Origin: Pseudomonadota bacterium | GTDB lineage: Bacteria; Desulfobacterota; Syntrophorhabdia; Syntrophorhabdales; Syntrophorhabdaceae | Assembly (NCBI GenBank): GCA_026388215.1 | Contig: JAPLKF010000069.1 | Location: 1-32,127 of the forward strand | DNA: 32,127 nucleotides | Direction of reading: 5' to 3' | Shown: positions 16,998 to 25,531 of the stretch, piece by piece | How positions within the stretch are numbered: position 1 is the first letter of the stretch | Layout: each line of letters begins with the position of its first letter | Position numbers and translations under genes: made by a program | Notes under the pieces: model-generated | Seen by the model: only the letters and a program-made list of their open reading frames with translations | The model's database searches: none | What the model was told of the DNA's origin: nothing

Positions 16998-17203
16998 TAC
17001 TTTCTTTTCTTTCCATACCTTTTTTCAAACTTCTCTACCTGGCCTGCAGAGTCTAAAAGCTTCTCTTTGCCCGTAAAAATTGGGTGGCACTTTGCACATA
17101 TTTCTACATTAATCTTTTCCCTTACCGACAGGGTTTCAAAGGTATTACCGCATGCACACTTTACTATTGCTTTCTTTAAATCTGGGTGTATCCCCTTCTT
17201 CAT
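16997..17203 (-). CDS. rpmE: 50S ribosomal protein L31, zinc-binding form
   Basis: The 68-residue protein has the four zinc-ligand cysteines of the C+ form of L31: C16 and C18 in KCACGN, C36 and C39 in ICAKCHP. It starts MKKGIHPDL as usual and ends with a basic tail. L31 sits on the central protuberance of the large subunit. The ATG has an almost ideal AAAGGAGG site and begins one base after the rho stop (TGAAATG); its stop overlaps the prfA start. Confidence 0.97.
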   Translation of the reverse strand: MKKGIHPDLKKAIVKCACGNTFETLSVREKINVEICAKCHPIFTGKEKLLDSAGQVEKFEKRYGKKRK

Positions 17204-17204
17204 T

Positions 17205-18458
17205 TCAGCCTCCTTTGCTCATTGAATACAGGAAGTCTTTATTGGACTCGGCATCTGCAAGCTTTTCAAGCAAAAACTCCATGGCTTCAACTGGATTCAT
17301 GGGCTGCAATACCTTCCTTAGTAGCCACATTCTTGATAGGTCGCCGTTGTCTAACAGTAGCTCTTCTTTTCTTGTGCCGGACTTATTTATATCAATGGCA
17401 GGGAACACCCTTTTCTCTGCAAGTTTTCTATCAAGATATATTTCCATGTTCCCTGTTCCCTTAAATTCTTCAAAAATAACTTCATCCATCCTGCTCCCGG
17501 TGTCTATTAGGGCGGTTGCCACTATTGTCAGGCTGCCCCCTTCCTCTATGTTTTTTGCAGCACCAAAAAACCTTCTTGGTTTCTGCATGGCTGATGCATC
17601 TATCCCGCCCGAAAGAATCTTCCCGCTTGAAGGCACAACCGTGTTGTATGCCCTTGCAAGCCTTGTTATACTATCCAGCAGTATAACCACATCCCTTTTG
17701 TGTTCCACGAGCCTTTTCGCTTTCTCTATCACAATCTCCGCCACCTGAACGTGTCTCGTTGCCGGCTCATCAAATGTAGAACTTATAACCTCTCCCTTTA
17801 CGGATCTCATCATATCGGTAACCTCTTCGGGCCTTTCATCTATGAGCAAGACTATCAGGTGAATCTCTTTGTGGTTCTTTGTTATGCTGTTCGCTATGTT
17901 CTGTAGCAACATTGTTTTTCCTGTTCTTGGTGGCGCAACGATAAGCCCCCTTTGTCCTTTTCCTATGGGGGTAAATAGGTCCATAACCCTTGTTGACATG
18001 TTGTCCTGGTTTGTTTCAAGCCTTATCTTTTCGTTCGGATATATTGGCGTCAGGTTGTCAAATATTATCTTGTCCTTCGCCATGTTCGGGTCGTCGTAGT
18101 TTATTGTTTCCACCTTTAAAATGGCAAAGTATTTCTCATTATCCTTTGGCGGCCTTATCTGCCCCGAGGTTGTGTCGCCCGTCCTCAAGCCAAATTTCTT
18201 TATCTGTGATGGTGAGATATAGATGTCATCTGGGCCGGGTAGATAATTTGAATCTGCAGACCTCAAAAACCCGAACCCTTCGGATAGGATTTCAAGCACC
18301 CCCTCCCCATATACAGATTCGTTTTTGTCAACGAGCGACTGCAGTATGGAGAATATTATCTCCTGTTTCCTCATGCCGGGTGCATTTTCTACATTCATTT
18401 CCTTTGCTATGTGTGTAAGTTCTCCAATCCTCTTTCCCTTCAATTCATTAAGGTGCAT
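17205..18458 (-). CDS. rho: Transcription termination factor Rho
   Basis: Rho is a hexameric RNA helicase that ends transcription of untranslated RNA. At 417 residues it is almost the length of the E. coli protein and has no large insertions. The N-terminal RNA-binding domain includes [17 protein letters not shown] (about 51-67) and [15 protein letters not shown]. The ATPase core has the P-loop APPRTGKT with K181, the [13 protein letters not shown] segment, the [13 protein letters not shown] motif and the [22 protein letters not shown] region. A GGGAGG ribosome site lies within the end of coaE, which it overlaps by 11 bases. rpmE starts one base after its stop. Confidence 0.98.
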   Translation of the reverse strand: MHLNELKGKRIGELTHIAKEMNVENAPGMRKQEIIFSILQSLVDKNESVYGEGVLEILSEGFGFLRSADSNYLPGPDDIYISPSQIKKFGLRTGDTTSGQIRPPKDNEKYFAILKVETINYDDPNMAKDKIIFDNLTPIYPNEKIRLETNQDNMSTRVMDLFTPIGKGQRGLIVAPPRTGKTMLLQNIANSITKNHKEIHLIVLLIDERPEEVTDMMRSVKGEVISSTFDEPATRHVQVAEIVIEKAKRLVEHKRDVVILLDSITRLARAYNTVVPSSGKILSGGIDASAMQKPRRFFGAAKNIEEGGSLTIVATALIDTGSRMDEVIFEEFKGTGNMEIYLDRKLAEKRVFPAIDINKSGTRKEELLLDNGDLSRMWLLRKVLQPMNPVEAMEFLLEKLADAESNKDFLYSMSKGG

Positions 18459-19056
18459 TTGCTCTTACCTCCCATTCTTTTATCTTTTCCAAGAGGGCTG
18501 CCAGTTCCTTTTTAAGGTCTTCTTCGGTTCCGTTGTTGGAAACAATGTGGTCTGCCTTTTTTTCTTTTTCCTTCAATGGTATTTGAAAGGGTATCCTCCT
18601 GTCCACGTCTTCCCCTGCCATTCCTCTTCTTTTAAGCCTCTCTCTTATCTTCTCCATTTCTGCCGATACAACAACTATTTTATCAAGTTTTCTGTCTAGC
18701 CCTGTTTCAAAGAGGAGTGGTGCATCCACCAATACAACCCTTGCCCCCGCCCTTTTCAGTCTTTCGACCTGCTTACCCAGCTCCCCTCTTACCCTTGGGT
18801 GTATTATCTTTTCGAGGGCCCTTAGTGCTTCGTTGCTCTTGAAGGCCGTCTCCCCCAGCCTTCCCATATCAACCTGGCCATCTTCTATGTGCCGTTCACC
18901 AAAGGCCTTTTGGATTTCGCCTTGTGCTTCTTTTTGCTTGATAACTTCCCTTACAAGGCCATCAAGGTCTATCACGTTAAATCCCTCGTTTTTCAGCATT
19001 CTCGCGATGGTGGTCTTCCCGCTTCCTATAATTCCGGTTATCCCTATTACTATCAT
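18448..19056 (-). CDS. coaE: Dephospho-CoA kinase
   Basis: CoaE phosphorylates the 3' hydroxyl of dephospho-CoA, the last step of coenzyme A synthesis. The 202-residue P-loop kinase has GIIGSGKTT (K14), the DLDGLVREV segment that follows the second strand, the IIHPRVR motif and the VDAPLLFE strand. The ATG overlaps the stop of gyrB by four bases (ATGA), and its end overlaps rho by 11 bases, so translation of the three is coupled. Confidence 0.96.
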   Translation of the reverse strand: MIVIGITGIIGSGKTTIARMLKNEGFNVIDLDGLVREVIKQKEAQGEIQKAFGERHIEDGQVDMGRLGETAFKSNEALRALEKIIHPRVRGELGKQVERLKRAGARVVLVDAPLLFETGLDRKLDKIVVVSAEMEKIRERLKRRGMAGEDVDRRIPFQIPLKEKEKKADHIVSNNGTEEDLKKELAALLEKIKEWEVRANAP

Positions 19057-21413
19057 ATATCGAGGTTTCTAACGTTCAGGGCATTTTCTTCTATAAACTT
19101 CCTCCTGGTCTCGATGTTGCTTCCCATAAGGACCGTAAACACCTGGTCTGCCTCGACGGCATCTTCTATTGAAACCCTTATAAGGCTTCTTCCCCCCGGG
19201 TCCATTGTTGTGGCCCATAGCTGCTCGGGGTTCATTTCTCCCAGGCCCTTGTATCTCTGTATGCTAATCCCTTCCTTGCCTCTTTCGTTTATAAACCTGA
19301 GGAGCCCCTCTGCATTCGGGGAGCGTGCTTCGGCACCCCCATCGGTGACCTTAATGTCTTTTTCATAAAATATCTGTACTTGCCTGTAAGTTTTGTAAGA
19401 ATCTATATAGTCGTCCCTGGTGCACAGCTCATAGTCTATCTTTATGTTTTGCTCCTTCTTTGCCCTGTCATTAACGTTTAGGGCAAACAGGTTGTGTTCT
19501 CTGTCCTTGATTATGTCCACCGTGTAGCCCTCTTTTTCAAGATAGTCCTTGAGCCTGCTCAGCTTTTCCTGGCCTTCAAAGTCTATCCTGCTACAAATGT
19601 CGGCTCCAAGTAGCCCCAGAACCAATTTTTTATCCATACCCATGCTGGCCATGTCCTTAAAGTATCGCTCTAAGCTTCTCACTCTTTCTATGCCTGTCCT
19701 TAATGCTGCCCCGTTAATCTGGGCATCCCCAACATGGCAGCTTATTTTTTCCATGCCCCTGAGCGTAATAAACCTTTCAAATTCGTCTTCGTCTTTTGCA
19801 TACGTCTCCTTGTTCCCGTGTTTTATTTTATATAGGGGGGGCTGTGCTATATACAGATACCCGTTCATTATTATCTCTGGCATTTTCCTGTAAAAAAACG
19901 TGAGAAGCAATGTCCTTATATGTGAACCGTCCACGTCCGCATCTGTCATTATTATGATCTTATGGTATCTCAGCCTATCAATGTTTTCTGAATTTATGCC
20001 GAGGGCCAAATAAACAGATTTTATTTCCTGATTTATGAGAACCTTTTCCTGTCGTGACTTCTCAACGTTTAATATCTTCCCCTTTAATGGGAGGATGGCC
20101 TGTGTTTTCCTGTCTCTTCCTTGCTTGGCTGACCCCCCCGCAGAGTCCCCCTCTACAATATACAGTTCACATATGTTTGGGTCGCTCTCCTGGCAATCGG
20201 CAAGTTTACCTGGCAGCACACCACTTTCAAAAAGGCCCCTGCTCTTCACCAACTCCTTTGCTTTCTTTGCTGCCTCGCGTGCCCTTTTCGCCTCCAGCGC
20301 CTTGTTTACAATTGCCCTTGCCGTTTCTTGGTTTAGCTCTAAATATTCCGATACCTTCTCGTTCATGACAGATTCTACAAGCCCCTTTATCTCGCTGTTT
20401 CCCAGCTTGGCCTTTGTCTGCCCCTCGAATTGGGGGTTTTGTATCTTTATGCTTATAACCGCCACCAGCCCCTCTTTTACATCGTCTCCTGATATGTTCT
20501 CTTTTGACTTTTGGGACGCGTTTGTTTGTATAAAGCTGTTTATACACCTCGTCAGGGCACCCCTGAACCCGGCCACGTGTGTTCCCCCCTCCTGTGTGTT
20601 CACGTTGTTTACAAAGCTGTAAATGTTCTCATTGTATCCGTCGTTGTACTGTATTGCCACCTCTATAAAGTCAAGGGGTGGTTTTGTGCTTGTTATGTAT
20701 AGTGGCTCATTGAAGAGCACGTTTTTGTTGGTGTTTAAAAACTTAACAAACGCCTTCACGCCCCCTTCGTGTTTAAATTCCTGCCTTTTGCCCTTTCTTT
20801 CATCGTTCACCACTATGTATATCCCGTTGTTTAAGAACGATATCTCCCTCATTCTGTGCGCAACGATTTCGTAACTAAAATCCGTCGTCTCAAACAGTAA
20901 TTTGTCGGGCTTGAATCTCACCTTCGTGCCGGTTTTGTCTGTATCTCCGATGACCCTTAATTCCGCTGTCTTGTTCCCCCCCTCATACCTCTGGAAGTAG
21001 ACCCTTCCTTCCCTTCTCACCTCAACCTCGAGATATTCGGAAAGGGCGTTTACAACCGATAGGCCGACCCCGTGTAGCCCCGCTGAGTATCTGTATGCAT
21101 CCTTATCAAACTTACCGCCTGCATGTAGCTTTGTTAGAACCACTTCCAGTGCGGGCATGTTCTCTTCGGTGTGTTTTTCTACTGGTATGCCCCTTCCATT
21201 GTCCTCACAGGTAACGCTGTTGTCCCTGTGAATGGTTATCGTTATTTTATTACAATGGCCCTCTAGCGCTTCATCAACGCTGTTGTCAACAAGCTCGTAT
21301 ACCAGGTGGTGTAGTCCTTCTGTGCTTGTGTTCCCTATATACATGGACGGCACCTTTCTAACCGCGTCAAGCCCGTCCAGGATTTTTATATTTTCTGCCC
21401 CGTATTCTCTCAT
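19053..21413 (-). CDS. gyrB: DNA gyrase subunit B
   Basis: GyrB is the ATPase and TOPRIM subunit of gyrase. The 786 residues correspond to the long Gram-negative form, with extra sequence in the C-terminal part compared with the roughly 640-residue form. Landmarks include VYELVDNSVDEALEG, the ATP lid segment AGLHGVGLSVVNALS, the QTKAKLGN region, the TOPRIM motifs EGDSAGGSAKQGRDR and DADVDGSHIRTLLLTFF, QPPLYKIKHG, and the C-terminal RYKGLGEMNPEQLWATTMDP. It starts one base after the dnaN stop (TGAAATG) with no recF in between. gyrA is not in the window. Confidence 0.98.
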   Translation of the reverse strand: MREYGAENIKILDGLDAVRKVPSMYIGNTSTEGLHHLVYELVDNSVDEALEGHCNKITITIHRDNSVTCEDNGRGIPVEKHTEENMPALEVVLTKLHAGGKFDKDAYRYSAGLHGVGLSVVNALSEYLEVEVRREGRVYFQRYEGGNKTAELRVIGDTDKTGTKVRFKPDKLLFETTDFSYEIVAHRMREISFLNNGIYIVVNDERKGKRQEFKHEGGVKAFVKFLNTNKNVLFNEPLYITSTKPPLDFIEVAIQYNDGYNENIYSFVNNVNTQEGGTHVAGFRGALTRCINSFIQTNASQKSKENISGDDVKEGLVAVISIKIQNPQFEGQTKAKLGNSEIKGLVESVMNEKVSEYLELNQETARAIVNKALEAKRAREAAKKAKELVKSRGLFESGVLPGKLADCQESDPNICELYIVEGDSAGGSAKQGRDRKTQAILPLKGKILNVEKSRQEKVLINQEIKSVYLALGINSENIDRLRYHKIIIMTDADVDGSHIRTLLLTFFYRKMPEIIMNGYLYIAQPPLYKIKHGNKETYAKDEDEFERFITLRGMEKISCHVGDAQINGAALRTGIERVRSLERYFKDMASMGMDKKLVLGLLGADICSRIDFEGQEKLSRLKDYLEKEGYTVDIIKDREHNLFALNVNDRAKKEQNIKIDYELCTRDDYIDSYKTYRQVQIFYEKDIKVTDGGAEARSPNAEGLLRFINERGKEGISIQRYKGLGEMNPEQLWATTMDPGGRSLIRVSIEDAVEADQVFTVLMGSNIETRRKFIEENALNVRNLDI

Positions 21414-21414
21414 T

Positions 21415-22500
21415 TCATACCCTTATTGGCATTACGATATTTCTGTATCGTTCGTCTTCCTTTCCTTCAAAAAGCACTGCCCCATATTCGGAAGGCGCCT
21501 TTATTACCAAACTTGTTCCTTCCGTGTGTGACACAACATCTAATATAAATCTTACATTGAAATTCATGCTGATGTTCTCTCCTTTATAATCAATGTCTAT
21601 TATTTCCTTTGCGTGCCCAATGTCAGAATCTGCATCGATCTCCATGTTGCCGTCCTTAAGCGTTATTTTTACGGGTTCTGACCTTCCCATAATTGACGAT
21701 ACCCTTTTCAGCCCCCTTAAAAGGCGTTCCTTTTCAACGATTACTATATTTTTATTTTTTGTTGGTATCACATTCTCAAAGTCTGGAAAGGTGCCCTCTA
21801 TTGTTCTTGTGACCACTATCTCTTTTCCTGTACCAATCTGCACATGTTTGTCGTCTATGGTTATTTTAATTTCTTCTCCTCCCTCTATTATCCTTTCTAT
21901 CTCCGTTAATGACCTTTTTGGTATTGTAATGCCCTTAAAATCTTTTATCCCTTCAATTTCCTTTTGATACAGCGCCATTCTAAAACCATCTGTCCCAACA
22001 ACCTTTATGTTTCCTGCTGCTCCCCTCATATGCATTCCTGTCAGTATAAATCTTGTCTCATCTATAGATATTGCAAACCCCACTTTGTCTATCATTTCTA
22101 ATAATATATTTCCTTCTATGGTAAATTCCTCCTGCCCCTCAATCTCTTTTACCTCTGGGAACTCCTCTGGGTCCTGCAGGCTTAGTACAATTTCTGTTTG
22201 TTTCTGTTTTATCGTTAAAGTGTTCTCTTTTATACCCAGACTTATTTTTTCATTATCCATCTCTTTCAATATCTCTAAAAATTTTCTTCCATGAACTACT
22301 ATTTTTTTCTCGTATTCGGATTTGTAGTCTATATACCCTGTAGCACTTATTTCCAGGTCCGTTGAATATATTGTTGTCTTTTCTTTATTAAATGCTATTA
22401 GTATGTTTGAAAGAATCGGCATCAGGGATCTTTTCTCAGTTATACTTACCAATTTGGATATTGGTGTCAAAAGCACGTTCCTATCTAATATTATATTCAT
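21415..22500 (-). CDS. dnaN: DNA polymerase III beta sliding clamp
   Basis: I start the protein at the ATG at 22500, preceded by GAGAGG, which gives 361 residues beginning MNIILDRNVLLTPISKLVS; an in-frame start 17 codons upstream would add a non-homologous leader. The clamp landmarks are present: a three-fold repeat of the beta-clamp domain, MHMRGAAGNIKVVGTDGFRMAL in the middle domain, and the C-terminal MPIRV that ends the protein near the partner-binding pocket. It encircles DNA and tethers polymerase III. It follows dnaA by 117 bases and runs into gyrB. Confidence 0.97.
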   Translation of the reverse strand: MNIILDRNVLLTPISKLVSITEKRSLMPILSNILIAFNKEKTTIYSTDLEISATGYIDYKSEYEKKIVVHGRKFLEILKEMDNEKISLGIKENTLTIKQKQTEIVLSLQDPEEFPEVKEIEGQEEFTIEGNILLEMIDKVGFAISIDETRFILTGMHMRGAAGNIKVVGTDGFRMALYQKEIEGIKDFKGITIPKRSLTEIERIIEGGEEIKITIDDKHVQIGTGKEIVVTRTIEGTFPDFENVIPTKNKNIVIVEKERLLRGLKRVSSIMGRSEPVKITLKDGNMEIDADSDIGHAKEIIDIDYKGENISMNFNVRFILDVVSHTEGTSLVIKAPSEYGAVLFEGKEDERYRNIVMPIRV

Positions 22501-22617
22501 ATATACCTCTCTTAATAATAATAAGCGTTGTTGATTTGTTAAAAAAGCCACACCCAGTTGAATATAAACGAAAAACAGTGCGCAAAAATCTTATTAAAAT
22601 GTTAAAACAGTGTAGAT
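22501..22617 (-). promoter_or_regulatory. dnaA-dnaN intergenic region, AT-rich
   Basis: These 117 AT-rich bases hold no gene. The dnaN ribosome site is at the low-coordinate end. Two degenerate DnaA-box-like words, TGTTGATTT (22529-22537) and TGTTAAAAA (22537-22545), overlap by one base, and another TGTTAAAAC lies near 22600. None is a good match to TTATCCACA, so a part in origin function is only possible. No clear promoter or terminator is visible. Confidence 0.3.
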
Positions 22618-23934
22618 TCATGTAAACTTAACCCTTAACTCTATCTTTTCAACAGCGTCTTTCAACTCTTTTTTCACCTTTATTTCATTGTCTATCTTTT
22701 TTACTGAGTGGATAATTGTTGCGTGGTCTTTACCGCCAAACCTTTCGCCGATGCTCACGAGCGAGCAGTCTGTTAATTTTCTTGATAGGTATATTGCTAT
22801 CTGTCGGGGCAGCATGATCGATTTGGTTCGCTTTGAAGACCTTATGTCTGAAGCCCTGATAGAGAAATATGACGATACCTCTTTTAGTATCATGTCTATC
22901 GTGATCACGCCCTTTTTGTCTCTGAGTATGTGCCCGACAACCTCTTTGGCGAGACCAATGGTAACGGGCACGTTATTTAAAGATGCAAATGCACCAATTC
23001 TTATCAGGGCGCCCTCTAATGATCTCACGCTATCCTCGGCGTTAGAGGCAATAAAAAAAGCTACGTCAAGGGGCAGGTCTATGTTTTCTATTTCTGCCTT
23101 CTTGTTTAGTATGGCAACCTTTGTTTCGGTATCGGGTGATTGTATGTCTGCTATTAGGCCCCATTCAAATCGAGACCGCAGCCTTTCCTCAAAGTTTTCT
23201 ATGTCCCTTGGGAACTTGTCGCTCGTGACAACTATCTGTTTCATGTTATCGTAAAGGGTGTTAAATGTATGGAAAAACTCCTCCTGAGTCCTCTCCTTGC
23301 CAGCAATAAACTGTATATCATCTATTAAAAGAACATCCATCTTTCTAAACCTGTTCCTGAAGTCCTCCATCCTTTGATATCTAAGGGAATTTATGAGCTC
23401 ATTTGTAAAGGCCTCAGCAGTTATATAACAAATACGATCCGTATTTGTCTTTCCGTGCCCCAAGAGAAAATTGCCTATAGCATTGAGGAGGTGGGTTTTT
23501 CCAAGGCCAACACCGCCGTAAATAAAAAGCGGGTTATATGTCTTTCCGGGATTCGTTGTAACAGCAAGGCTGGCAGCATTTGCAAACTGGTTGCTTGCAC
23601 CAACGACAAAGTTTTCAAACGTGTATTTTGGGTTGAAAAGGTTGTACTGGATGGGTCTTTTCAAAACAATACCCCTTTTGCCATCCTCCTTCTCTTCCTT
23701 TTTAAGGACATACTCAATCCTGACATCATCCTTGGTCGTGTCTTTTATCAGCGCGAGCAGGATCTGTTCAAAATTCTCAACAACCCAGTCCCTGAAAAAT
23801 GCATTTGGAACAACAATGGAAAACTTCCCGTCCCTATAGTCTAAAAATTGTAAGGGCTCTATCCACGTTTTGTAACTATCCTCGTTGATAATGCTCGCAA
23901 TTTTAGGTTTTATTTGAGAGAGAATATCAACCAT
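22618..23934 (-). CDS. dnaA: Chromosomal replication initiator DnaA
   Basis: The 438-residue protein has the four DnaA domains: a helical N-terminal domain I (about 1-80), a short linker, the AAA+ core with Walker A GGVGLGKTHLL (140-150), Walker B VLLIDDIQF (201-209), sensor segments and RFEWGLIADIQSPD, and the C-terminal helix-turn-helix with signature FGGKDHATIIHS starting near 399. It binds DnaA boxes and melts the origin. It heads the 13-gene minus-strand block. The ATG at 23934 has no convincing Shine-Dalgarno. A cluster of box-like 9-mers lies just upstream, as expected for autoregulation or an origin. Confidence 0.98.
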   Translation of the reverse strand: MVDILSQIKPKIASIINEDSYKTWIEPLQFLDYRDGKFSIVVPNAFFRDWVVENFEQILLALIKDTTKDDVRIEYVLKKEEKEDGKRGIVLKRPIQYNLFNPKYTFENFVVGASNQFANAASLAVTTNPGKTYNPLFIYGGVGLGKTHLLNAIGNFLLGHGKTNTDRICYITAEAFTNELINSLRYQRMEDFRNRFRKMDVLLIDDIQFIAGKERTQEEFFHTFNTLYDNMKQIVVTSDKFPRDIENFEERLRSRFEWGLIADIQSPDTETKVAILNKKAEIENIDLPLDVAFFIASNAEDSVRSLEGALIRIGAFASLNNVPVTIGLAKEVVGHILRDKKGVITIDMILKEVSSYFSIRASDIRSSKRTKSIMLPRQIAIYLSRKLTDCSLVSIGERFGGKDHATIIHSVKKIDNEIKVKKELKDAVEKIELRVKFT

Positions 23935-23945
23935 CTTTTAAATAA

Positions 23946-23976
23946 TTTTCAACATTTTTTCAACATTTGTGGAAAA
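23946..23976. promoter_or_regulatory. DnaA-box-like cluster upstream of dnaA, possible oriC part
   Basis: In the 116-base gap between dnaA and meaB, two identical 9-mers TTTTCAACA (23946-23954 and 23957-23965) are spaced exactly 11 bases, one helical turn. They are followed by TGTGGAAAA (23968-23976), the reverse complement of TTTTCCACA, which differs from the DnaA box TTATCCACA at one base. The first two differ at two bases. The rest of the gap is AT-rich. The position next to dnaA supports a DnaA-controlled promoter or part of oriC. Confidence 0.5.
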
Positions 23977-24050
23977 CTTTGGTTCCCCTGAAAGGCTTCA
24001 AAATCAATATTAATACAAAAGAAAAAATTTTGCAACTGTTTTTTGCTGTT

Positions 24051-25001
24051 CTATTCTTGCCTTGAACCCCCTCGCCTTGGATACATAACCTTCTCGATTA
24101 AGCCATAAATGTCAACACCACCATTTATCAGCTTCCTTTTGAATTTAGCATAATCTGTTCCCAGACGTTTCTTAAAAAGGTCAAGGAGCGCCTCGTGTAT
24201 GAGCGCATCTATTTCCCTGTCTTTTCTTTGACTTTTATCGGGGCTTAGCCCCTTCCACGCCTCGTAATGACTATCAAGGGTTTTTGCGAATGCATCTATG
24301 CCCTTGCCTTCTTTTGCAGATGTCAATATCACCCTTGGAACCCAGACATTGTCCGTATGTTTTGAGTTAATTAAGGATTCTAAATCGCTCAGCGTTGTAG
24401 TTGGATCGAGATTGTCCGTTTTGTTTATAACAAATATATCTGCTATCTCGAATATGCCCGCCTTTATTGCCTGTATATTGTCCCCGAGGCCGGGCATTAA
24501 TATTACGGCACAAGTATGGGCAAGCCCAACAATGTCGATCTCATCCTGACCAACACCAACGGTCTCAATAATTGCCTTGTTAAGGCCAGAGGCATCGAGA
24601 AGCCCCATTGCCTTGCGTGTATTTCTGGCAAGCCCGCCCAAAAACCCCCTTGTAGCCATACTACGGATGAAAACATTCTCGTCTTTATGGTGGGTTCTCA
24701 TTCGTATTCTGTCGCCGAGTATTGCGCCGCCCGAAATGGAGCTAGAAGGGTCCACAGCAATGACGCCAACAGACAGCCCCTGCCCCCTGTAGATAGATAT
24801 CAATTTGTCTATTATGGTGCTTTTTCCGACCCCCGGGAACCCTGTTATGCCGATAATGTGCGCCCTTCCTGTGTATGGAAAAATCTCCCTCATGATTGAT
24901 GCGGTTTCTGGGTGGTCATTCTCTATGATTGTGATGAGTCTTGATAGAGAGGCCTTATCGCCCCTCAACATACTTCTCACAAGGGAAGACATGGAAGCCA
25001 T
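24051..25001 (-). CDS. meaB: MeaB/ArgK-type G3E GTPase
   Basis: The 316-residue protein is a G3E P-loop GTPase of the MeaB group, which guards and reloads cobalamin-dependent acyl-CoA mutases. It has Walker A GITGFPGVGKST (about 51-62), the DPSSSISGGAILGDRIRM segment, the switch-like ETVGVGQDE, and the base-recognition NKTD. The C-terminal part carries the dimerisation helices. No mutase gene is near, so the partner must be encoded elsewhere. It is a single-gene unit, divergent from the thioredoxin-like gene. The ATG at 25001 lacks a Shine-Dalgarno and lies five bases from a consensus-like promoter. Confidence 0.95.
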   Translation of the reverse strand: MASMSSLVRSMLRGDKASLSRLITIIENDHPETASIMREIFPYTGRAHIIGITGFPGVGKSTIIDKLISIYRGQGLSVGVIAVDPSSSISGGAILGDRIRMRTHHKDENVFIRSMATRGFLGGLARNTRKAMGLLDASGLNKAIIETVGVGQDEIDIVGLAHTCAVILMPGLGDNIQAIKAGIFEIADIFVINKTDNLDPTTTLSDLESLINSKHTDNVWVPRVILTSAKEGKGIDAFAKTLDSHYEAWKGLSPDKSQRKDREIDALIHEALLDLFKKRLGTDYAKFKRKLINGGVDIYGLIEKVMYPRRGGSRQE

Positions 25002-25006
25002 ATGAA

Positions 25007-25035
25007 ATGATAGATTTTTTGTATTATCCTGTCAA
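25007..25035 (-). promoter_or_regulatory. Promoter of meaB
   Basis: On the minus strand TTGACA (25030-25035) and TATCAT (25007-25012) are 17 bases apart. Five bases then lead to the ATG at 25001, so transcription should start on or next to the A of the start codon. Confidence 0.65.
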
Positions 25036-25045
25036 CATTATGTTG
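25033..25045. repeat. 13-bp palindrome between divergent promoters
   Basis: CAACAT and ATGTTG are perfect inverted arms around one T. The palindrome overlaps the -35 box of meaB and the -35-like box of the thioredoxin-like gene, a good position for a shared repressor. Confidence 0.5.
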
Positions 25046-25071
25046 CTTGACCCGGCATGTTTTGATATTAT
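25043..25071 (+). promoter_or_regulatory. Putative promoter of the thioredoxin-like gene
   Basis: TTGCTT (25043-25048) and TATTAT (25066-25071) are 17 bases apart; nine bases then lead to the ATG at 25081. The -10 box is good (5 of 6) but the -35 box is weak. Confidence 0.4.
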
Positions 25072-25080
25072 TCATTTGCT

Positions 25081-25512
25081 ATGAAATGGTTGGGACCAAG
25101 AATGGCGGTGATCGTAATTGTGTTATTAAGCCAAGGCCTTCTCTTTGCGGATGATTATGGCGATGCAATGAAGAGGGCGAGGACCGAAGGCAAACCCATG
25201 GTGCTCTATTTTTACAGCAAGTATTGCTATTACTGCGATGAAATGGAAAAGCGCGTCCTTTCTGACAGAGAGATGGGGGCCCTCCTGAAAAGCGGTGTTG
25301 TTACGTTGATGCTTGACGTGGACAAGAGGGACGACCTCGCAGCCCTATACAATGTTTGGAGTTATCCGACAACATGGTTGTTGGAACCTACCGGCAAGCG
25401 CATAGCCCGGGTCCCCGGATACGTATCAAAGGGGGAATTCAAAAAGATACTTGCCTACTTGAGAGAGGGGCATTATAAGAACATGGGCTTGAGGGACTTT
25501 CTGCGGAAGTGA
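25081..25512 (+). CDS. Exported thioredoxin-like protein with CYYC motif
   Basis: The 143-residue protein begins with a hydrophobic signal sequence (about 9-23, probable cleavage after LLFA). A thioredoxin fold follows with the redox motif C49-Y-Y-C52, the preceding FYSKY strand and the cis-proline P96 in SYPTTW. It should act as a thiol-disulfide exchange protein in the periplasm. The form resembles small thioredoxin_7/SoxW-like proteins; the partner is unknown. An ATG at 25102, eight codons in, would still leave a signal peptide. There is no Shine-Dalgarno at either start. It converges on the NlpC/P60 gene 19 bases away. Confidence 0.85.
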   Translation: MKWLGPRMAVIVIVLLSQGLLFADDYGDAMKRARTEGKPMVLYFYSKYCYYCDEMEKRVLSDREMGALLKSGVVTLMLDVDKRDDLAALYNVWSYPTTWLLEPTGKRIARVPGYVSKGEFKKILAYLREGHYKNMGLRDFLRK

Positions 25513-25531
25513 AAGCCATAATGAAGCAATA

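Noticed and set aside
17152-17748. Plus-strand open frame of 198 codons opposite rho
   Set aside because: It mirrors the conserved ATPase core of rho and has no independent support.
20573-20579. CACGTG core opposite gyrB as a third parS
   Set aside because: The flanks do not extend the palindrome to GTTTCACGTGAAAC.
20035-20622. Plus-strand open frame of 195 codons opposite gyrB
   Set aside because: It mirrors a highly conserved part of gyrB; the serine- and phenylalanine-rich product is an artefact of codon bias on the real strand.
22501-22551. Upstream in-frame start for dnaN
   Set aside because: The added 17 residues do not resemble clamp N-termini, while the ATG at 22500 has GAGAGG and the standard MNIILDR-type start.
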